In this document: positions 1 to 11,749 of the stretch, in pieces
Layout: the number at the start of each line of letters is the position of its first letter
Numbering within the stretch: the stretch's first letter is position 1
Source: Xanthomonas rydalmerensis
GTDB taxonomy: Bacteria > Pseudomonadota > Gammaproteobacteria > Xanthomonadales > Xanthomonadaceae
DNA length: 64,000 nt
NCBI RefSeq assembly: GCF_033170385.1
Contig: NZ_CP126170.1
Span: forward strand, 520,001 to 584,000
Direction of reading: 5' to 3'
Notes under the pieces: model-generated
Seen by the model: only the letters and a program-made list of their open reading frames with translations
What the model was told of the DNA's origin: nothing
Databases searched by the model: none
Position numbers and translations under genes: made by a program

Positions 1-2264
<2,264 letters not shown>

Positions 2265-2422
2265 ATATAACCTCAAGATGCTTCCTCATTAAGCATCCCT
2301 TAGCGCGACACACGTCGATCGCTCTCACTCGCTCGCTACATCACACCCTATGAGAGGCTGGCGCCCATGCCGTCCTCGGTCCAACAACCGAGTACCGTGC
2401 ACGTGGCGACACTCCAACCGTC

Positions 2423-2539
2423 TCCCTGGTGAAATTAGCGCTGTGGAACCACCCGATCCCATCCCGAACTCGGAAGTGAAACGCAGCTGCGCCGATGGTA
2501 GTGTGGCTCAAGCCATGCGAGAGTAGGTCATCGCCAGGG
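2423..2539 (+). rRNA. rrf: 5S ribosomal RNA
   Basis: The sequence has the usual 5S pattern: a CCCTGGT start pairing with a GCCAGGGG end, the central block CCCGAACTCGGAAGTGAAAC, and GATGGTAGTGTGG followed by CATGCGAGAGTAGG. It is the last gene of the rRNA operon and is followed at once by a terminator. The ends are estimated from the terminal helix and may shift by one or two bases. Confidence 0.96.
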
Positions 2540-2548
2540 GCTTTACCC

Positions 2549-2581
2549 CAAATCCCCGTCCCAAAAGGACGGGGATTTTTT
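2549..2581 (+). terminator. Rho-independent terminator of the rRNA operon
   Basis: An inverted repeat AATCCCCGTCC / GGACGGGGATT with a short A-rich loop is followed by a run of T. It begins about 10 bases after the 5S gene, as expected for the end of an rrn operon. Confidence 0.93.
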
Positions 2582-3400
2582 ATTGCGTGAGAAAAATCCC
2601 TCGCACGCGAGCGCCGCGCGGCCAACGGCTCTACAGGGCTCTCTCTGCAGCGAGCCAAACGCCGCTCAACACGGCAGCAGATCTTCTTCGCTGGCCGTGC
2701 CGCACTGTGTGCATGTGCATGTGCATGTGCATGTGGACGAGGCGCTGCGAGACGGCGTGGATCGCGACTGCAGAGCACATGCACTCCAAATCTGCGCATA
2801 CCTCGCACCCGCGTCACGCCGGGCACCGCGCACGATGCTGCGAGCCGAAGGCGCGGCCTTGCAGCGGCCTCAGGCTCCCCGCGATCCAGCTGTTAAGCAG
2901 CTCCAGGCCATTACGTCAGGCGGCCTCTGGCATGCAGCCGCGCTAACCAATTACAGCGTGCGGATGGGCCGCGTTACAGCGATCGACTGGTGACCATGGG
3001 AAGAATCAGCGGTGCACCAAGGCAGCAAAACGCGCAATTTCCGGAGCGCTTGCGACTGGAACTGCGCTCGGGTGCGTTGCACTCACACCCTGCCTTCTGT
3101 CGCGCTTCTCATTGATCGCCGCTGGTCATCCGCAGGGTCCGCTTTGCCGATGAAGTCCCGCCGTCTGCACGTCATCAGTGAAGTGCATCTACGTTCAGCT
3201 GAGTACGTGCGCCAGTCCACAACTGAGGGCGTCTAAAGCGGGTTTTGAACTCGCGCATCGCACCGTTCCATATGACGATGCGTGCCTTTCATGCCATGGC
3301 GCTTAGACTTTTTACGATTCCGGCGAACGCGTGCGCAGCATCTTCTGCCCGCCTCGCGCATCGTCCTTCGGCCCCTTTCACCCACCACGAGGCCTTCCCC
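2582..3400. other. Gene-free stretch after the rRNA operon
   Basis: No convincing gene is seen. Several overlapping open frames exist on both strands, but they lack ribosome binding sites and recognisable domains, and their translations are His/Arg/Cys-rich composition artefacts. The stretch holds one short hexamer repeat and presumably the promoter of the downstream alcohol dehydrogenase; I could not pick out convincing -35/-10 boxes. Confidence 0.6.
2711..2736. repeat. Short GCATGT tandem repeat
   Basis: Four perfect copies of the hexamer GCATGT (ending ATGTGG) sit in the gene-free stretch. The run gives poly Cys-Met or Val-His when read as protein, which creates false open frames. Confidence 0.85.
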
Positions 3401-4468
3401 ATGAGCCAAGCCAATGGATACGCCGCCAAGGCATCCGATCAGCCGCTGACCCCCTTCACCTTCGAACGCCGCGCACTCGGCGCGCACGATGTCAGCATCG
3501 AGATCCTCTACTGTGGCGTCTGCCACTCCGATCTGCACACCGCGCGTAACGAGTGGCACAACACCCAGTACCCGTCGGTGCCGGGCCATGAAATCGTCGG
3601 TCGCGTCACCGCGGTGGGCGACCAGGTTGGCGCCTTCAAGGTCGGCGATCTGGCCGGCGTCGGCTGCATGGTCGACAGCTGCCGGCATTGCGCCTCCTGC
3701 GCCGATGGCGAGGAGCAGTACTGCGGGAACGGTTTTGTCGGCACCTACAACGGTCCGATGTTCGGCGGCGAGAACACCTATGGCGGCTACTCCGATCACA
3801 TCGTGGTCGACGAGAAGTACACGCTGCACATCCGCCACGATGCCAAGCAACTGGCTGCAGTGGCGCCGCTGCTGTGCGCCGGCATCACCACCTATTCGCC
3901 GCTGAACCATTGGAAGGTCGGCCCGGGCAAGAAGGTCGGCATCGTCGGCTTGGGCGGCCTTGGGCACATGGGCGTGAAGATCGCCCACGCCATGGGCGCG
4001 CACGTGGTGCTGTTCACCACGTCGGCCGGCAAGCGCGAGGATGCGTTGCGCCTGGGCGCCAACGAGGTGGTGGTGTCGAAGAATCCCGACGAGATGGCGG
4101 CGCACGCCAACAGCTTCGATTTCATCCTCAACACCGTCGCGGCGCCGCACGATCTGGATGCGTTCCTGACCCTGCTCAAGCGCGACGGCACCATGACCCT
4201 GGTCGGCGCGCCGGCCGAGCCGCATCCGTCGCCGGCGGTGTTCAATCTGATCCTGAAGCGGCGCCAGTTGGCCGGTTCGCTGATCGGCGGCATCCGCGAG
4301 ACGCAGGAGATGCTGGACTTCTGCGCCAAGCACAACATCGTGTCCGACATCGAGACGATCGAGATGGCGCAGATCAACGAGGCCTACGAGCGCATGCTCA
4401 AGGGCGACGTGAAGTACCGCTTCGTCATCGACATGGCCAGCCTGGGGCAGGCCAAGCAAGCGGCCTGA
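3401..4468 (+). CDS. Zinc-dependent NAD(P) alcohol dehydrogenase
   Basis: This 355-aa protein is a medium-chain dehydrogenase of the cinnamyl alcohol dehydrogenase/YahK type, which reduces aldehydes or oxidises alcohols in the cytoplasm. The N-terminal half has CGVCHSD and GHEIVGRV, supplying the catalytic zinc ligands, and a structural-zinc cysteine cluster (CRHCASCADGEEQYC). The Rossmann half has GLGGLGHMGVK for the cofactor. Length fits the family (about 350). I chose ATG 3401 (MSQANGYAAK) because homologues start there; the frame stays open upstream to 3245, but that extension resembles nothing. The gene stands alone and ends at a strong terminator. The substrate cannot be told from sequence. 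Confidence 0.93.
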   Translation: MSQANGYAAKASDQPLTPFTFERRALGAHDVSIEILYCGVCHSDLHTARNEWHNTQYPSVPGHEIVGRVTAVGDQVGAFKVGDLAGVGCMVDSCRHCASCADGEEQYCGNGFVGTYNGPMFGGENTYGGYSDHIVVDEKYTLHIRHDAKQLAAVAPLLCAGITTYSPLNHWKVGPGKKVGIVGLGGLGHMGVKIAHAMGAHVVLFTTSAGKREDALRLGANEVVVSKNPDEMAAHANSFDFILNTVAAPHDLDAFLTLLKRDGTMTLVGAPAEPHPSPAVFNLILKRRQLAGSLIGGIRETQEMLDFCAKHNIVSDIETIEMAQINEAYERMLKGDVKYRFVIDMASLGQAKQAA

Positions 4469-4531
4469 GGCGGTTGTCCGCGGTAGCGGTCGGCTACCGC
4501 GGGCACATCACGCGTCATGGCGCGGCCATGG

Positions 4532-4566
4532 AAGCCCGGGCAAGAGCATGCCCGGGCTTTTTTATT
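4532..4566 (+). terminator. Rho-independent terminator after the alcohol dehydrogenase
   Basis: The stem AAGCCCGGGC / GCCCGGGCTT closes on the loop AAGAGCAT and runs into seven T. It lies about 65 bases after the stop codon. Confidence 0.92.
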
Positions 4567-5188
4567 GGGAGCGTGCCGCTGAGATCGTAGTGTGCCGCAA
4601 GGGCAATGGAACCGTCGCCGCCAGGCGACAGATCTCGGCATCCTAGGGACGCAGTCACAGGGCGCCGCATGATTGAGGCAGCCGATACGCAGAGCGGTGC
4701 ATGGACGCAGAGAGGGCCACGCGCTTTAGGGGGCGATGCTCCGTGTCGGCCGCGAATGCGGGTTGTCGCGATCGAAGAAAACCGCAAAGAACGCCAATCA
4801 GAATCGCTACGCTACCGACAGACACACCGACAGACCGACAGCCTACGATTTCGCGTTGCACATCGATGGGGCCGCGGACATCCAAGCGACCGGTGCGCTA
4901 TCCGCCGTTGTAGGAGCGGCTTCAGCCGCGACAGGAGTGACCGGCTAAGCCCGTCGCGGCTGAAGCCGCTCCTACGGTTGTGTCTCGTATTGCTGCTCAA
5001 GGCGCCACGCAGTCGTTCCTGCAACGGCGCACACCGTAGCGCGCTGTCGGAGTGATTTTGATCGCAGCCGGACAGCGACAATCGAAATGCAATGTCGTCG
5101 TGTCCCATACGCCGCACGCCTGATGGCCTGCACATACGACAACGGCGCCGAAGCGCCGCTGCCATGGAAGCGAAAGATGTGCAGCCGA
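4567..5188. other. Gene-free stretch with one dispersed palindrome
   Basis: No gene is supported on either strand. The only structure seen is the GTAGGAGCGGC-type inverted repeat at 4911-4974. The predicted frames across it have Arg/Ser-rich translations and no start signals. Confidence 0.6.
4911..4974. repeat. Dispersed palindromic (REP-like) element, copy 1
   Basis: Two perfect 22-base arms, TAGGAGCGGCTTCAGCC plus GCGAC and its reverse complement, flank a 20-base centre. Four related copies occur at 22812, 46254, 46478 and 50975, all between genes. Dispersed elements of this kind are common between genes in Xanthomonadaceae and resemble REP/REPIN sequences mobilised by TnpA-REP (RAYT) transposases. 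No such transposase gene is in this window. Confidence 0.9.
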
Positions 5189-6931
5189 CTACTTGCCGTT
5201 GGCAGGCGCCGTTGCCGGCAGCGACGTCCGCCTGCCCATCATCTTGTCGCGCGCGGCCTTGAACGGGTTGTCCGGGTACCAGTTCGGCCAGCTGTCGCCG
5301 GCCGCCAGTTCCTTGCCGACGCCATACACCGCCTGCAGGTCGTCCATCACGCCGTCGAGTTTCCAGGTTGCCGGGTCGTACTCGTCGGCCGGCGAGTGGT
5401 AGCGCTTGGCGTATTCCGCCGCGGCACGGCGTCCGGCCTCGATGCCACCGTCGATCAGGTCCTCACCGCCGTCGATGTACAGCGCCGGCACGCCGGCCTT
5501 GGCGAAGTTGAAGTGATCGGAACGGAAGTAGAACCCGCTCTGCGGCGCGTCTTCGGCATGCAGCACGCGGCCTTGTGCGGCAGCGATGGGCTTGAGCAGG
5601 TCTTCCAGTTGGGAACTGCCGAACCCGTTGACCACCAGGTCCTTGGCACGCCCGGCCACCGGCATCGCATCCAGGTTGATGACGCCGGCGATCTTGTTCA
5701 ATGGGAATGTCGGATGCGCCACGTAATACTTGGAACCGAGCAGCCCCGACTCCTCCAGCGTCACCGCCAGGAACACCACCGAGCGTTCGGGCTTGGGTTG
5801 CTGGTGCGCGAACGCCTCGGCAATTTCCAGGATGCCGGCCACGCCGGTGGCGTTGTCGACCGCGCCGTTGTAGATGTTGTCGCCCGGTTCGCCATCGTGC
5901 TTGCCCAGGTGATCCCAGTGCGCCATGTACAGCACCGCTTCGTCGGCGCGGCTGCCGCCGGGCAGCACGCCGACCACGTTGCGCGAGGTCTTCTCGGCAA
6001 TCGTGCTCTTCAGGTCCACCGAGAGTTTGGCCTTCAGCGGAATCGGCTTGAAGCCGCGCTTGCTGGCGTCTTTGTACGCCTGCGCCAGATCCAGGCCGGC
6101 GTCGGCGAACAGCTTCTTGGCGGCGTCGGCGGTGATCCAGCCTTGCACCGGGATGCGCGGCTCCGGATCGTCCTTCGCCGGCAGGTCGTACTGTGCGCCG
6201 GACCAGGAATTCTTGACCACGTCCCAGCCGTAGCTGGCGCCGGGCGTGTCGTGCACGATCAACGCGGCAGCGGCGCCCTTGCGTGCGGCTTCCTCGAACT
6301 TGTAGGTCCAGCGCCCGTAGTAGGTCATGCGCTTGCCTTCGAACAGGCTGCCTTCGCCGGTGTGGAAGCCGGGGTCGTTGACGAACATCACCACGGTCTT
6401 GCCCTTCCAGTCCTGGCCGGCGTAGTCGTTCCACTTCTGCTCCGGCGCGTCCACGCCGTAGCCGACGAAGACCATGTCGCTGCCATCGAGCTTGACCTCG
6501 GGGTGGCCGGTGCGTGTGCCCACCACCATGTCGGTGCCGAAGGCGAGCTGCCGCGCTGCGCCGTCGTGGGCGATGGTGAGCGTGGTGCTGGGTGCCGCCG
6601 TGGTCTCGGTCATCGCCACGTCCTGGAACCAACTGTCGCCGTTGCCCGGTTGCAGACCGATGCGTTGCATCTGGTCGCGGATGTAGGCGACCGTCTTGTC
6701 TTCGCCAGCTGTGCCGGGACCGCGGCCTTCGAAGGCGTCGGAGGACAGCGTCTTGACCAGTTCGGCGAAGTCCGCCGGCGCGATCCCGGTGGAAAACGCA
6801 TGCGCGGGCGCCGGAGCGGGGGCGGGCGCAGCGGCTTGCGGCGCGGCGTCGGCGGCCGGGGCAGGCGCTTCGCGTTTGCACGCGGTCAGCGCCGCCGCCG
6901 CGGCCAGGCACAGCATGAGCTTGCGGGTCAT
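5189..6931 (-). CDS. M28 family zinc peptidase, lipoprotein with PA domain
   Basis: The 580-aa product starts MTRKLMLCLAAAAALTACK, a lipoprotein signal with Cys at the lipobox, so it is probably anchored in the periplasm or outer membrane. The first half carries a protease-associated region; the second half has the M28 aminopeptidase metal-binding set in order: HWDHLG, DNATG, the EESGLLGSK glutamates, NLDAM and SDHFNF. A well-placed AGGAG supports ATG 6931; the open frame upstream of it is ignored. The gene follows the VNG-repeat gene on the same strand after 81 bases and the two may be co-transcribed. A role in peptide trimming in the envelope is inferred; the substrate is unknown. Confidence 0.93.
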   Translation of the reverse strand: MTRKLMLCLAAAAALTACKREAPAPAADAAPQAAAPAPAPAPAHAFSTGIAPADFAELVKTLSSDAFEGRGPGTAGEDKTVAYIRDQMQRIGLQPGNGDSWFQDVAMTETTAAPSTTLTIAHDGAARQLAFGTDMVVGTRTGHPEVKLDGSDMVFVGYGVDAPEQKWNDYAGQDWKGKTVVMFVNDPGFHTGEGSLFEGKRMTYYGRWTYKFEEAARKGAAAALIVHDTPGASYGWDVVKNSWSGAQYDLPAKDDPEPRIPVQGWITADAAKKLFADAGLDLAQAYKDASKRGFKPIPLKAKLSVDLKSTIAEKTSRNVVGVLPGGSRADEAVLYMAHWDHLGKHDGEPGDNIYNGAVDNATGVAGILEIAEAFAHQQPKPERSVVFLAVTLEESGLLGSKYYVAHPTFPLNKIAGVINLDAMPVAGRAKDLVVNGFGSSQLEDLLKPIAAAQGRVLHAEDAPQSGFYFRSDHFNFAKAGVPALYIDGGEDLIDGGIEAGRRAAAEYAKRYHSPADEYDPATWKLDGVMDDLQAVYGVGKELAAGDSWPNWYPDNPFKAARDKMMGRRTSLPATAPANGK

Positions 6932-7012
6932 GAGGGCTCCTGTTGGCGAGGGAACCCTGGATTCTATAGGCAAGCCGCATGCGCCCGGACGGGCGCGGCG
7001 ACGCGGCACGGC

Positions 7013-7675
7013 TCAGTTGTTCGGCGCGGTGTCGCCGTCGAAGGGCAGCGCGGTGGCGCCAGTGATCGGGCCGGTCTTGGCGCTGCGGTGCACGTATAGG
7101 GTGACTTCGCGCTCGAAGCGCAGCGGGCCGTCGATCACCGCACGCGGGCCGACGATGACCCGCGGCTTGCGCGTGGGCTTGAACGACATGCTGAAGCTGG
7201 GCTTGTTGATCGAGATGCCGCCGCCGACATGCGAGTCGTGGCCGACGGTGATGTCGCCGTTCACCGTTTCGATGCCGTGGTCCAGTTGCGTGGCGACCAG
7301 GCCGATGCTGCCGTTGACGCTCTCGATGCCGCCGCTGACGCGGCCGCCGCGGTCGACGAAGATGCCGCCGTTGACGGTTTCGATGGAACCGGCGACCTGC
7401 GCGCGCTCGGCGAGGGTGATGCCGCCGTTGACCGTGGACAGGCCCTTGGTCTGCGCGCCGTCGGCGACCTTGACGCTGCCGTTGACCGTTTCCACGCTGC
7501 CCACCTGGGCGCCCGACTGCACGGTAATGCTGCCGTTCACGGTTTCCAGGTCGCCGTACTGCTTGCCAGCGTCGGCGGTGATGCTGCCGTTGACCTTGCT
7601 GATGCCTTCGTCCGCGAACGCCGGGCCGGCCGCCAGGGCCAGTGTCAGCACAACCGCCAGATGCATGCGTTTCAT
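7013..7675 (-). CDS. Exported VNG-repeat (beta-helix-like) protein of unknown function
   Basis: The 220-aa protein has a clean signal peptide (MKRMHLAVVLTLALAAGPAFA) behind a strong GGAGGTGAGGG ribosome binding site. The mature part is seven imperfect repeats of about 19-22 residues, each centred on VNGSI or VNGGI (for example VETVNGSVKV), followed by a basic segment and a short non-repeat tail. Such spacing suggests a right-handed beta-solenoid like bactofilin or DUF4097-type proteins. It lies directly upstream of the M28 peptidase gene and divergent from the EnvC-like gene. No enzymatic motif is visible; a structural or scaffolding role in the periplasm is only inference. Confidence 0.85.
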   Translation of the reverse strand: MKRMHLAVVLTLALAAGPAFADEGISKVNGSITADAGKQYGDLETVNGSITVQSGAQVGSVETVNGSVKVADGAQTKGLSTVNGGITLAERAQVAGSIETVNGGIFVDRGGRVSGGIESVNGSIGLVATQLDHGIETVNGDITVGHDSHVGGGISINKPSFSMSFKPTRKPRVIVGPRAVIDGPLRFEREVTLYVHRSAKTGPITGATALPFDGDTAPNN

Positions 7676-7778
7676 CCCTCACCTCCCGGGCGCCGGCGCT
7701 GCGGCAGCAATCAATCGTGGGGCGATCACAACACGCTTCGCTACAATCCACACCTGCCTGAAGTCACTGGACCCCCTC

Positions 7779-9089
7779 TTGCCCGTAGCCGCTCCTGTCC
7801 CGTTGCGTTCCGCCGCGCCCCGCGCGGTCGAGCGGCGTGCGCCCGGGCGCTGGCGCGGGCTGTTGCGCAGCCTGCTGGCGGCGGTGTGCTTGCTGACCGC
7901 AGGATTGGCCGTGGCGCAGAACCCGCGCGAGGCCGAGAAGCGCCTGGAGAAAGTGCGCGGCGAGCTGAAGAGCGTGGCCGAGGAACGGCGGCAACTGGAA
8001 GGCAAGCGCGGCGATGCCGCACGCCAGTTGCGCGATGCCGACGAAAAGGTCGCCGCCACCGGCCGCAGCCTGGCGCAGACGCAACAGGCGCTGCAGCGGC
8101 ACCAGCAGACGCTGGCCGAACTCGAGCGCAAGCGCGATGGCCTGCGCAGCGGCTTGACCCGCCAGCGCGCCGAACTGGCGCAACTGCTGCGTGCGGCCTA
8201 TGCCATCGGCGGCAATGCGCCGCTGAAGCTGCTGCTGGCGCAGGACCGCGTGGCCGACGCCAACCGCCTGCTGGCCTATCACCGCTATCTGCAGCGCGAG
8301 CGCGCGCAGCGCATCGCCACGCTGACCCACGAGTTGCAGGCGCTGGAGCAGGTGCAGCGCGAGGTCGTCGAACAGAAGCAGCAACTGAGCGAGGCCCAGC
8401 GCCGCCAGCAGGAACAGGCCCAGGCGCTGCAGCGCGACCGCAAGCAACGCGCCAGCGTGGTCTCGGAACTGGACCAGCGCTACCAGGACCGCAGCGAACG
8501 CGAGAAGGCGCTGGGCCAGGATGCCAAGGCACTGGAAACCCTGCTCGCCAATCTGCGCGCCGCCGCGGCCCGTGCCGAAGCCGAGCGTCGTGCCGCGGCC
8601 AAGCGCGAAGCGGCCGAACAGGCGGCGCAGGCCAAGGCCGCGGCGAAGTCCGGGCGTGGCGGCGGCAAGGTGCCGCCCAAGGTGGTCGCCTCGGCGCCGC
8701 CGCTGAAGGTCGGCGGCCTGGGCTGGCCGCTGTCGGGCGATCTGATCGCGCGCTACGGCGGCAGGCTGCCCGATGGGCGCACCAGCAGCGGCGTGTTGAT
8801 CGCCGCGCCCGCCGGCAGCACCGTCACCGCCGTCGCCGATGGCACGGTGGTGTTCTCCGACTGGATGACCGGCTACGGCATGATCCTGATCGTGGACCAC
8901 GGCAACGGCTACATGAGCCTGTACGCGCACAACGACACCTTGTTGCGCGACGCCGGCGCCAAGGTCAAGCGCGGCGATGCGGTGGCCAAGGTCGGCAATT
9001 CCGGCGGCCAGGGCCGCCCGGCGCTGTACTTCGAATTGCGCCGCAATGGCCAGCCGGTGGATCCGTCGTCGTGGCTGCAGCGCCGCTGA
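7779..9089 (+). CDS. EnvC-like murein hydrolase activator (degenerate LytM/M23 domain)
   Basis: The protein (436 aa from this start) has a hydrophobic export signal ending VAQ, a long coiled-coil region rich in Gln, Arg and Glu, and a C-terminal LytM/M23 domain (LGWPLSGDLIARYGG to the end). The usual M23 zinc motif HxGxD is replaced by SSGVLI, and LHFE by LYFE, so the domain is probably catalytically dead, as in EnvC, which activates AmiA/AmiB amidases at division. The start is uncertain: TTG 7779 gives the best fit to an exported protein, while the frame stays open far upstream across the strand-opposite gene. The ctpA gene follows on the same strand, as envC and S41 protease genes often do. 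Confidence 0.88.
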   Translation: MPVAAPVPLRSAAPRAVERRAPGRWRGLLRSLLAAVCLLTAGLAVAQNPREAEKRLEKVRGELKSVAEERRQLEGKRGDAARQLRDADEKVAATGRSLAQTQQALQRHQQTLAELERKRDGLRSGLTRQRAELAQLLRAAYAIGGNAPLKLLLAQDRVADANRLLAYHRYLQRERAQRIATLTHELQALEQVQREVVEQKQQLSEAQRRQQEQAQALQRDRKQRASVVSELDQRYQDRSEREKALGQDAKALETLLANLRAAAARAEAERRAAAKREAAEQAAQAKAAAKSGRGGGKVPPKVVASAPPLKVGGLGWPLSGDLIARYGGRLPDGRTSSGVLIAAPAGSTVTAVADGTVVFSDWMTGYGMILIVDHGNGYMSLYAHNDTLLRDAGAKVKRGDAVAKVGNSGGQGRPALYFELRRNGQPVDPSSWLQRR

Positions 9090-9193
9090 GCGGCGCCGGC
9101 TGCGCGCGTTCAACGCGAATTTAGCTCGGCTTCGCGCATAATCCGGGCAATCGCGCCGTGCACGGTGCGGGCCTTCCCCAATCGGAGTGCTTC

Positions 9194-10693
9194 ATGCGCG
9201 TAGTCCTGTCCGCAGCCCTGTTGCTCGCTCTGGCGCCGCTGCCGTCGATGGCGCAACGCGCCGAGGCGCAGACGCCCACGGCCCCGGCGGCCAGCGCCGA
9301 CGATCCCGATTCCACCGAATCGGCCAGTGCCAAGGTGCCGCTGGACGAGATCCGCCGCTACGTCGCGGTCTACAACGCGGTGAAGGAAGCCTACGTCGAT
9401 CCGGTCGACGACAAGAAGCTGATGCAGTCCGCGATCCGTGGCCTGCTGCTGGACCTGGATCCGCACAGCACCTATTTCAGCAAGGAAGACGCCGAAGCGT
9501 TCGACGAGCAGACCAGCGGTGCCTACGACGGCATCGGCGTGGAGCTGCTGCAGCTGCCGGACAACACGCTCAAGGTGGTGTCGCCGATCGACGACACGCC
9601 CGCCGCGCGCGCCGGCCTGCGTTCGGGCGACATCATCATCGCCATCGACGGCAAGCCGATCAGCGCGGTCAAGGCGATGGAGCCGCTGCGCGGCGAGTCG
9701 GGCAGCAAGGTCGTGCTGACCATCGCCCGCGACAAGGTGGCCAAGCCGTTCGACGTGACCCTGACCCGGCAGACCATCCGCGTGGCCAGCGTGCGCAGCC
9801 GCATGCTCGAACCCGGCTACGGCTACATCCGCATCAGCACCTTCCAGGCCGACACCGGCGCCGATTTCCACAAGCAGCTGCAGCAGTTGCAGGCGCAGGC
9901 CGGCGGCAAGCTGCGCGGGCTGGTGCTGGACCTGCGCAGCAACCCCGGCGGCCTGCTGACCGCGGCGGTGCAGGTGGCCGACGACGTGCTCGACAAGGGC
10001 ACCATCGTCAGTACCCGCGGGCGTATCTCGGTCAGCGATTCCAAGTTCGACGCCACTCCCGGCGACCTGCTCAACGGTGCGCCGATGGTGGTGCTGGTGG
10101 ATGCCGGTTCGGCCAGCGCCTCGGAAGTGCTGGCCGGCGCGCTGCGCGACAACAAGCGCGCGCGCATCGTCGGCAGCCGCACCTTCGGTAAGGGCTCGGT
10201 GCAGACCGTGCTGCCGCTGGACAACGGCGACTCGGTCAAGCTGACCACGGCGCGGTACTACACCCCCAGCGGCAAGTCGATCCAGGCCAGCGGCATCGTG
10301 CCCGACGTGGTGCTGCGCCCGGAGGCCAGCGCGGAGGATGCCGACAAGCCGGCGGCGATCGCCGACTACAGCGAAGCGACCCTGCCGGGCCACCTGCATG
10401 GCGATGACGAGGGCGAGGAAGGCTACCGCGCCGGCGATGTGCTGCCTGGCGATGGTCCGATCGCGCAGGCGCTGGCCGAACTGAAGCAGCCCGGCGCCGT
10501 GGCGCGGGCGGCTGCGGCGGCACCGGCCGGCAAGGGCAAGGCCAAGCCGGCGCACAAGCCGGCGGGCGCGGTGCCGAAGGCAGCCCCGGCGAAGCCGCCG
10601 GCGGCGGAACCGGCCAAGCCCGATCCCGCCAAGTCCGAACCTGCAAAGACCGAGTCCGACAAGACCGAGCCTGCGCCGGCCTCCAGCCCCTGA
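9194..10693 (+). CDS. ctpA: S41 family C-terminal processing protease (CtpA/Prc type)
   Basis: This 499-aa periplasmic serine protease has a signal peptide (MRVVLSAALLLALAPLPSMA), a PDZ domain (around residues 100-190, GIGVELLQLPDN) and the S41 catalytic core. Ser308 in GSASASE and Lys333 in FGKGSVQT are 25 residues apart, as in E. coli Prc. The last 60 or so residues are a low-complexity Ala/Pro/Lys tail absent from compact family members. GGAG ten bases upstream supports ATG 9194. It follows the EnvC-like gene by about 100 bases, so both may act on peptidoglycan-linked proteins; that link is inferred. Confidence 0.95.
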   Translation: MRVVLSAALLLALAPLPSMAQRAEAQTPTAPAASADDPDSTESASAKVPLDEIRRYVAVYNAVKEAYVDPVDDKKLMQSAIRGLLLDLDPHSTYFSKEDAEAFDEQTSGAYDGIGVELLQLPDNTLKVVSPIDDTPAARAGLRSGDIIIAIDGKPISAVKAMEPLRGESGSKVVLTIARDKVAKPFDVTLTRQTIRVASVRSRMLEPGYGYIRISTFQADTGADFHKQLQQLQAQAGGKLRGLVLDLRSNPGGLLTAAVQVADDVLDKGTIVSTRGRISVSDSKFDATPGDLLNGAPMVVLVDAGSASASEVLAGALRDNKRARIVGSRTFGKGSVQTVLPLDNGDSVKLTTARYYTPSGKSIQASGIVPDVVLRPEASAEDADKPAAIADYSEATLPGHLHGDDEGEEGYRAGDVLPGDGPIAQALAELKQPGAVARAAAAAPAGKGKAKPAHKPAGAVPKAAPAKPPAAEPAKPDPAKSEPAKTESDKTEPAPASSP

Positions 10694-10758
10694 GCCGGCC
10701 GCGGCCGCCCCACCGCCATCGCGCGCGGCTTGGCCGCTGCGCGGTGGCGGCCAGCGGC

Positions 10759-11745
10759 TCAGTCGGCGGCGCTGAGGACGTCGGGATTGGCCAGGCGTTG
10801 CGGCGTGCCGGCGGCGAAGGCCAGCACGTTGTCGAAGGCCGCGCCGAAATACAGGTCGTAGCTGCTATGTTCGACGTAACCCAGGTGCGGCGTCGCCAGC
10901 ACCCGCGGATGCCGCAGCAGCGGATGCTGCGGATCCAGCACCGGCTCCTGCTCGAACACGTCCAGTGCCGCCTGCCCGGGACGGCCGGCCTCCAGCGCCG
11001 CCAGCAGCGCGCCGGGAGCGAGCAGTTCGGCGCGGCTGGTGTTGACCAGCAGCGCATCGGGTTTCATCCGCAGCAGGTCGTCCAGTCCGATCTGGTGGCG
11101 GGTGGCCGCGGCCAGGCGGCGATGCAGCGTCAGCACGTCGCTCTCGGCGAACAGCGCCTCGCGGCTGGCGGCGACCGCGAAGCCGTCGGCGCGCGCCTGC
11201 GCACAACTGTCCTCGCCGCCCCACACCTGCACGCGCATGCCGAAGGCACGGCCGTAGGCGGCGACGCGTCGACCGATCTTGCCGTAGCTCCAGATGCCCA
11301 GGGTCAGGCCGTCCACGCTGCGGCCCAAGTGCGCATCGCCGGTGGCCTGCCAGTGCCCGGCCAGCAGCGCATCGCGGTAGGCGGGCAAGCGCCGGCTGGC
11401 CGCCATCAGCAGCGCCCAGGTCAGTTCCGCCGGCGCCACCGGCGAGCCGACGCCTTCGGCCACGGCCACGCCGCGCGCGGTGCAGGCGGCCAGGTCGATG
11501 TGTTCGCCGATCCGTCCGGTCTGGCTGATCAGGCGCAGCTTCGGCAACTGCGCCAGCAGCGCGGCATCGATGCGGGTGCGCTCGCGGATCAGCATCAGCG
11601 CCTCGGCCTCGGCGGCGTGGCGGACCAGGGTTTGCCGGTCGGGCGCCAGCGCGGTCAGCACCTGCACGCTGTGCGCGTGCAGCCGCGCGAAGCAGGGCAG
11701 GTGGCGCACCGCATCCTGATAGTCGTCGGCGATCAGGATGCGCAT
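10759..11745 (-). CDS. D-2-hydroxyacid dehydrogenase family protein
   Basis: The 328-aa protein belongs to the NAD-dependent D-isomer-specific 2-hydroxyacid dehydrogenases, cytoplasmic enzymes that interconvert 2-oxo and 2-hydroxy acids. The nucleotide fold carries LGIWSYGKIGRRVAA, and the catalytic set is present: Arg in NTSRAELL, Glu in LDVFEQEP and His in ATPHLGY. ATG 11745 lies five bases after the DUF1820 stop codon, so it is the last gene of a rhomboid-DUF1820-dehydrogenase operon. The substrate cannot be deduced; phosphoglycerate-type and glyoxylate-type members look alike at this level. Confidence 0.9.
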   Translation of the reverse strand: MRILIADDYQDAVRHLPCFARLHAHSVQVLTALAPDRQTLVRHAAEAEALMLIRERTRIDAALLAQLPKLRLISQTGRIGEHIDLAACTARGVAVAEGVGSPVAPAELTWALLMAASRRLPAYRDALLAGHWQATGDAHLGRSVDGLTLGIWSYGKIGRRVAAYGRAFGMRVQVWGGEDSCAQARADGFAVAASREALFAESDVLTLHRRLAAATRHQIGLDDLLRMKPDALLVNTSRAELLAPGALLAALEAGRPGQAALDVFEQEPVLDPQHPLLRHPRVLATPHLGYVEHSSYDLYFGAAFDNVLAFAAGTPQRLANPDVLSAAD

Positions 11746-11749
11746 CGAC

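Noticed and set aside
2341..2993. Three overlapping frames after the 5S gene
   Set aside because: They cross the 5S gene, its terminator or the hexamer repeat and lack ribosome binding sites.
3233..4459. A 408-residue frame antisense to the alcohol dehydrogenase
   Set aside because: It mirrors the coding strand across the whole gene and shows the composition expected of a shadow frame.
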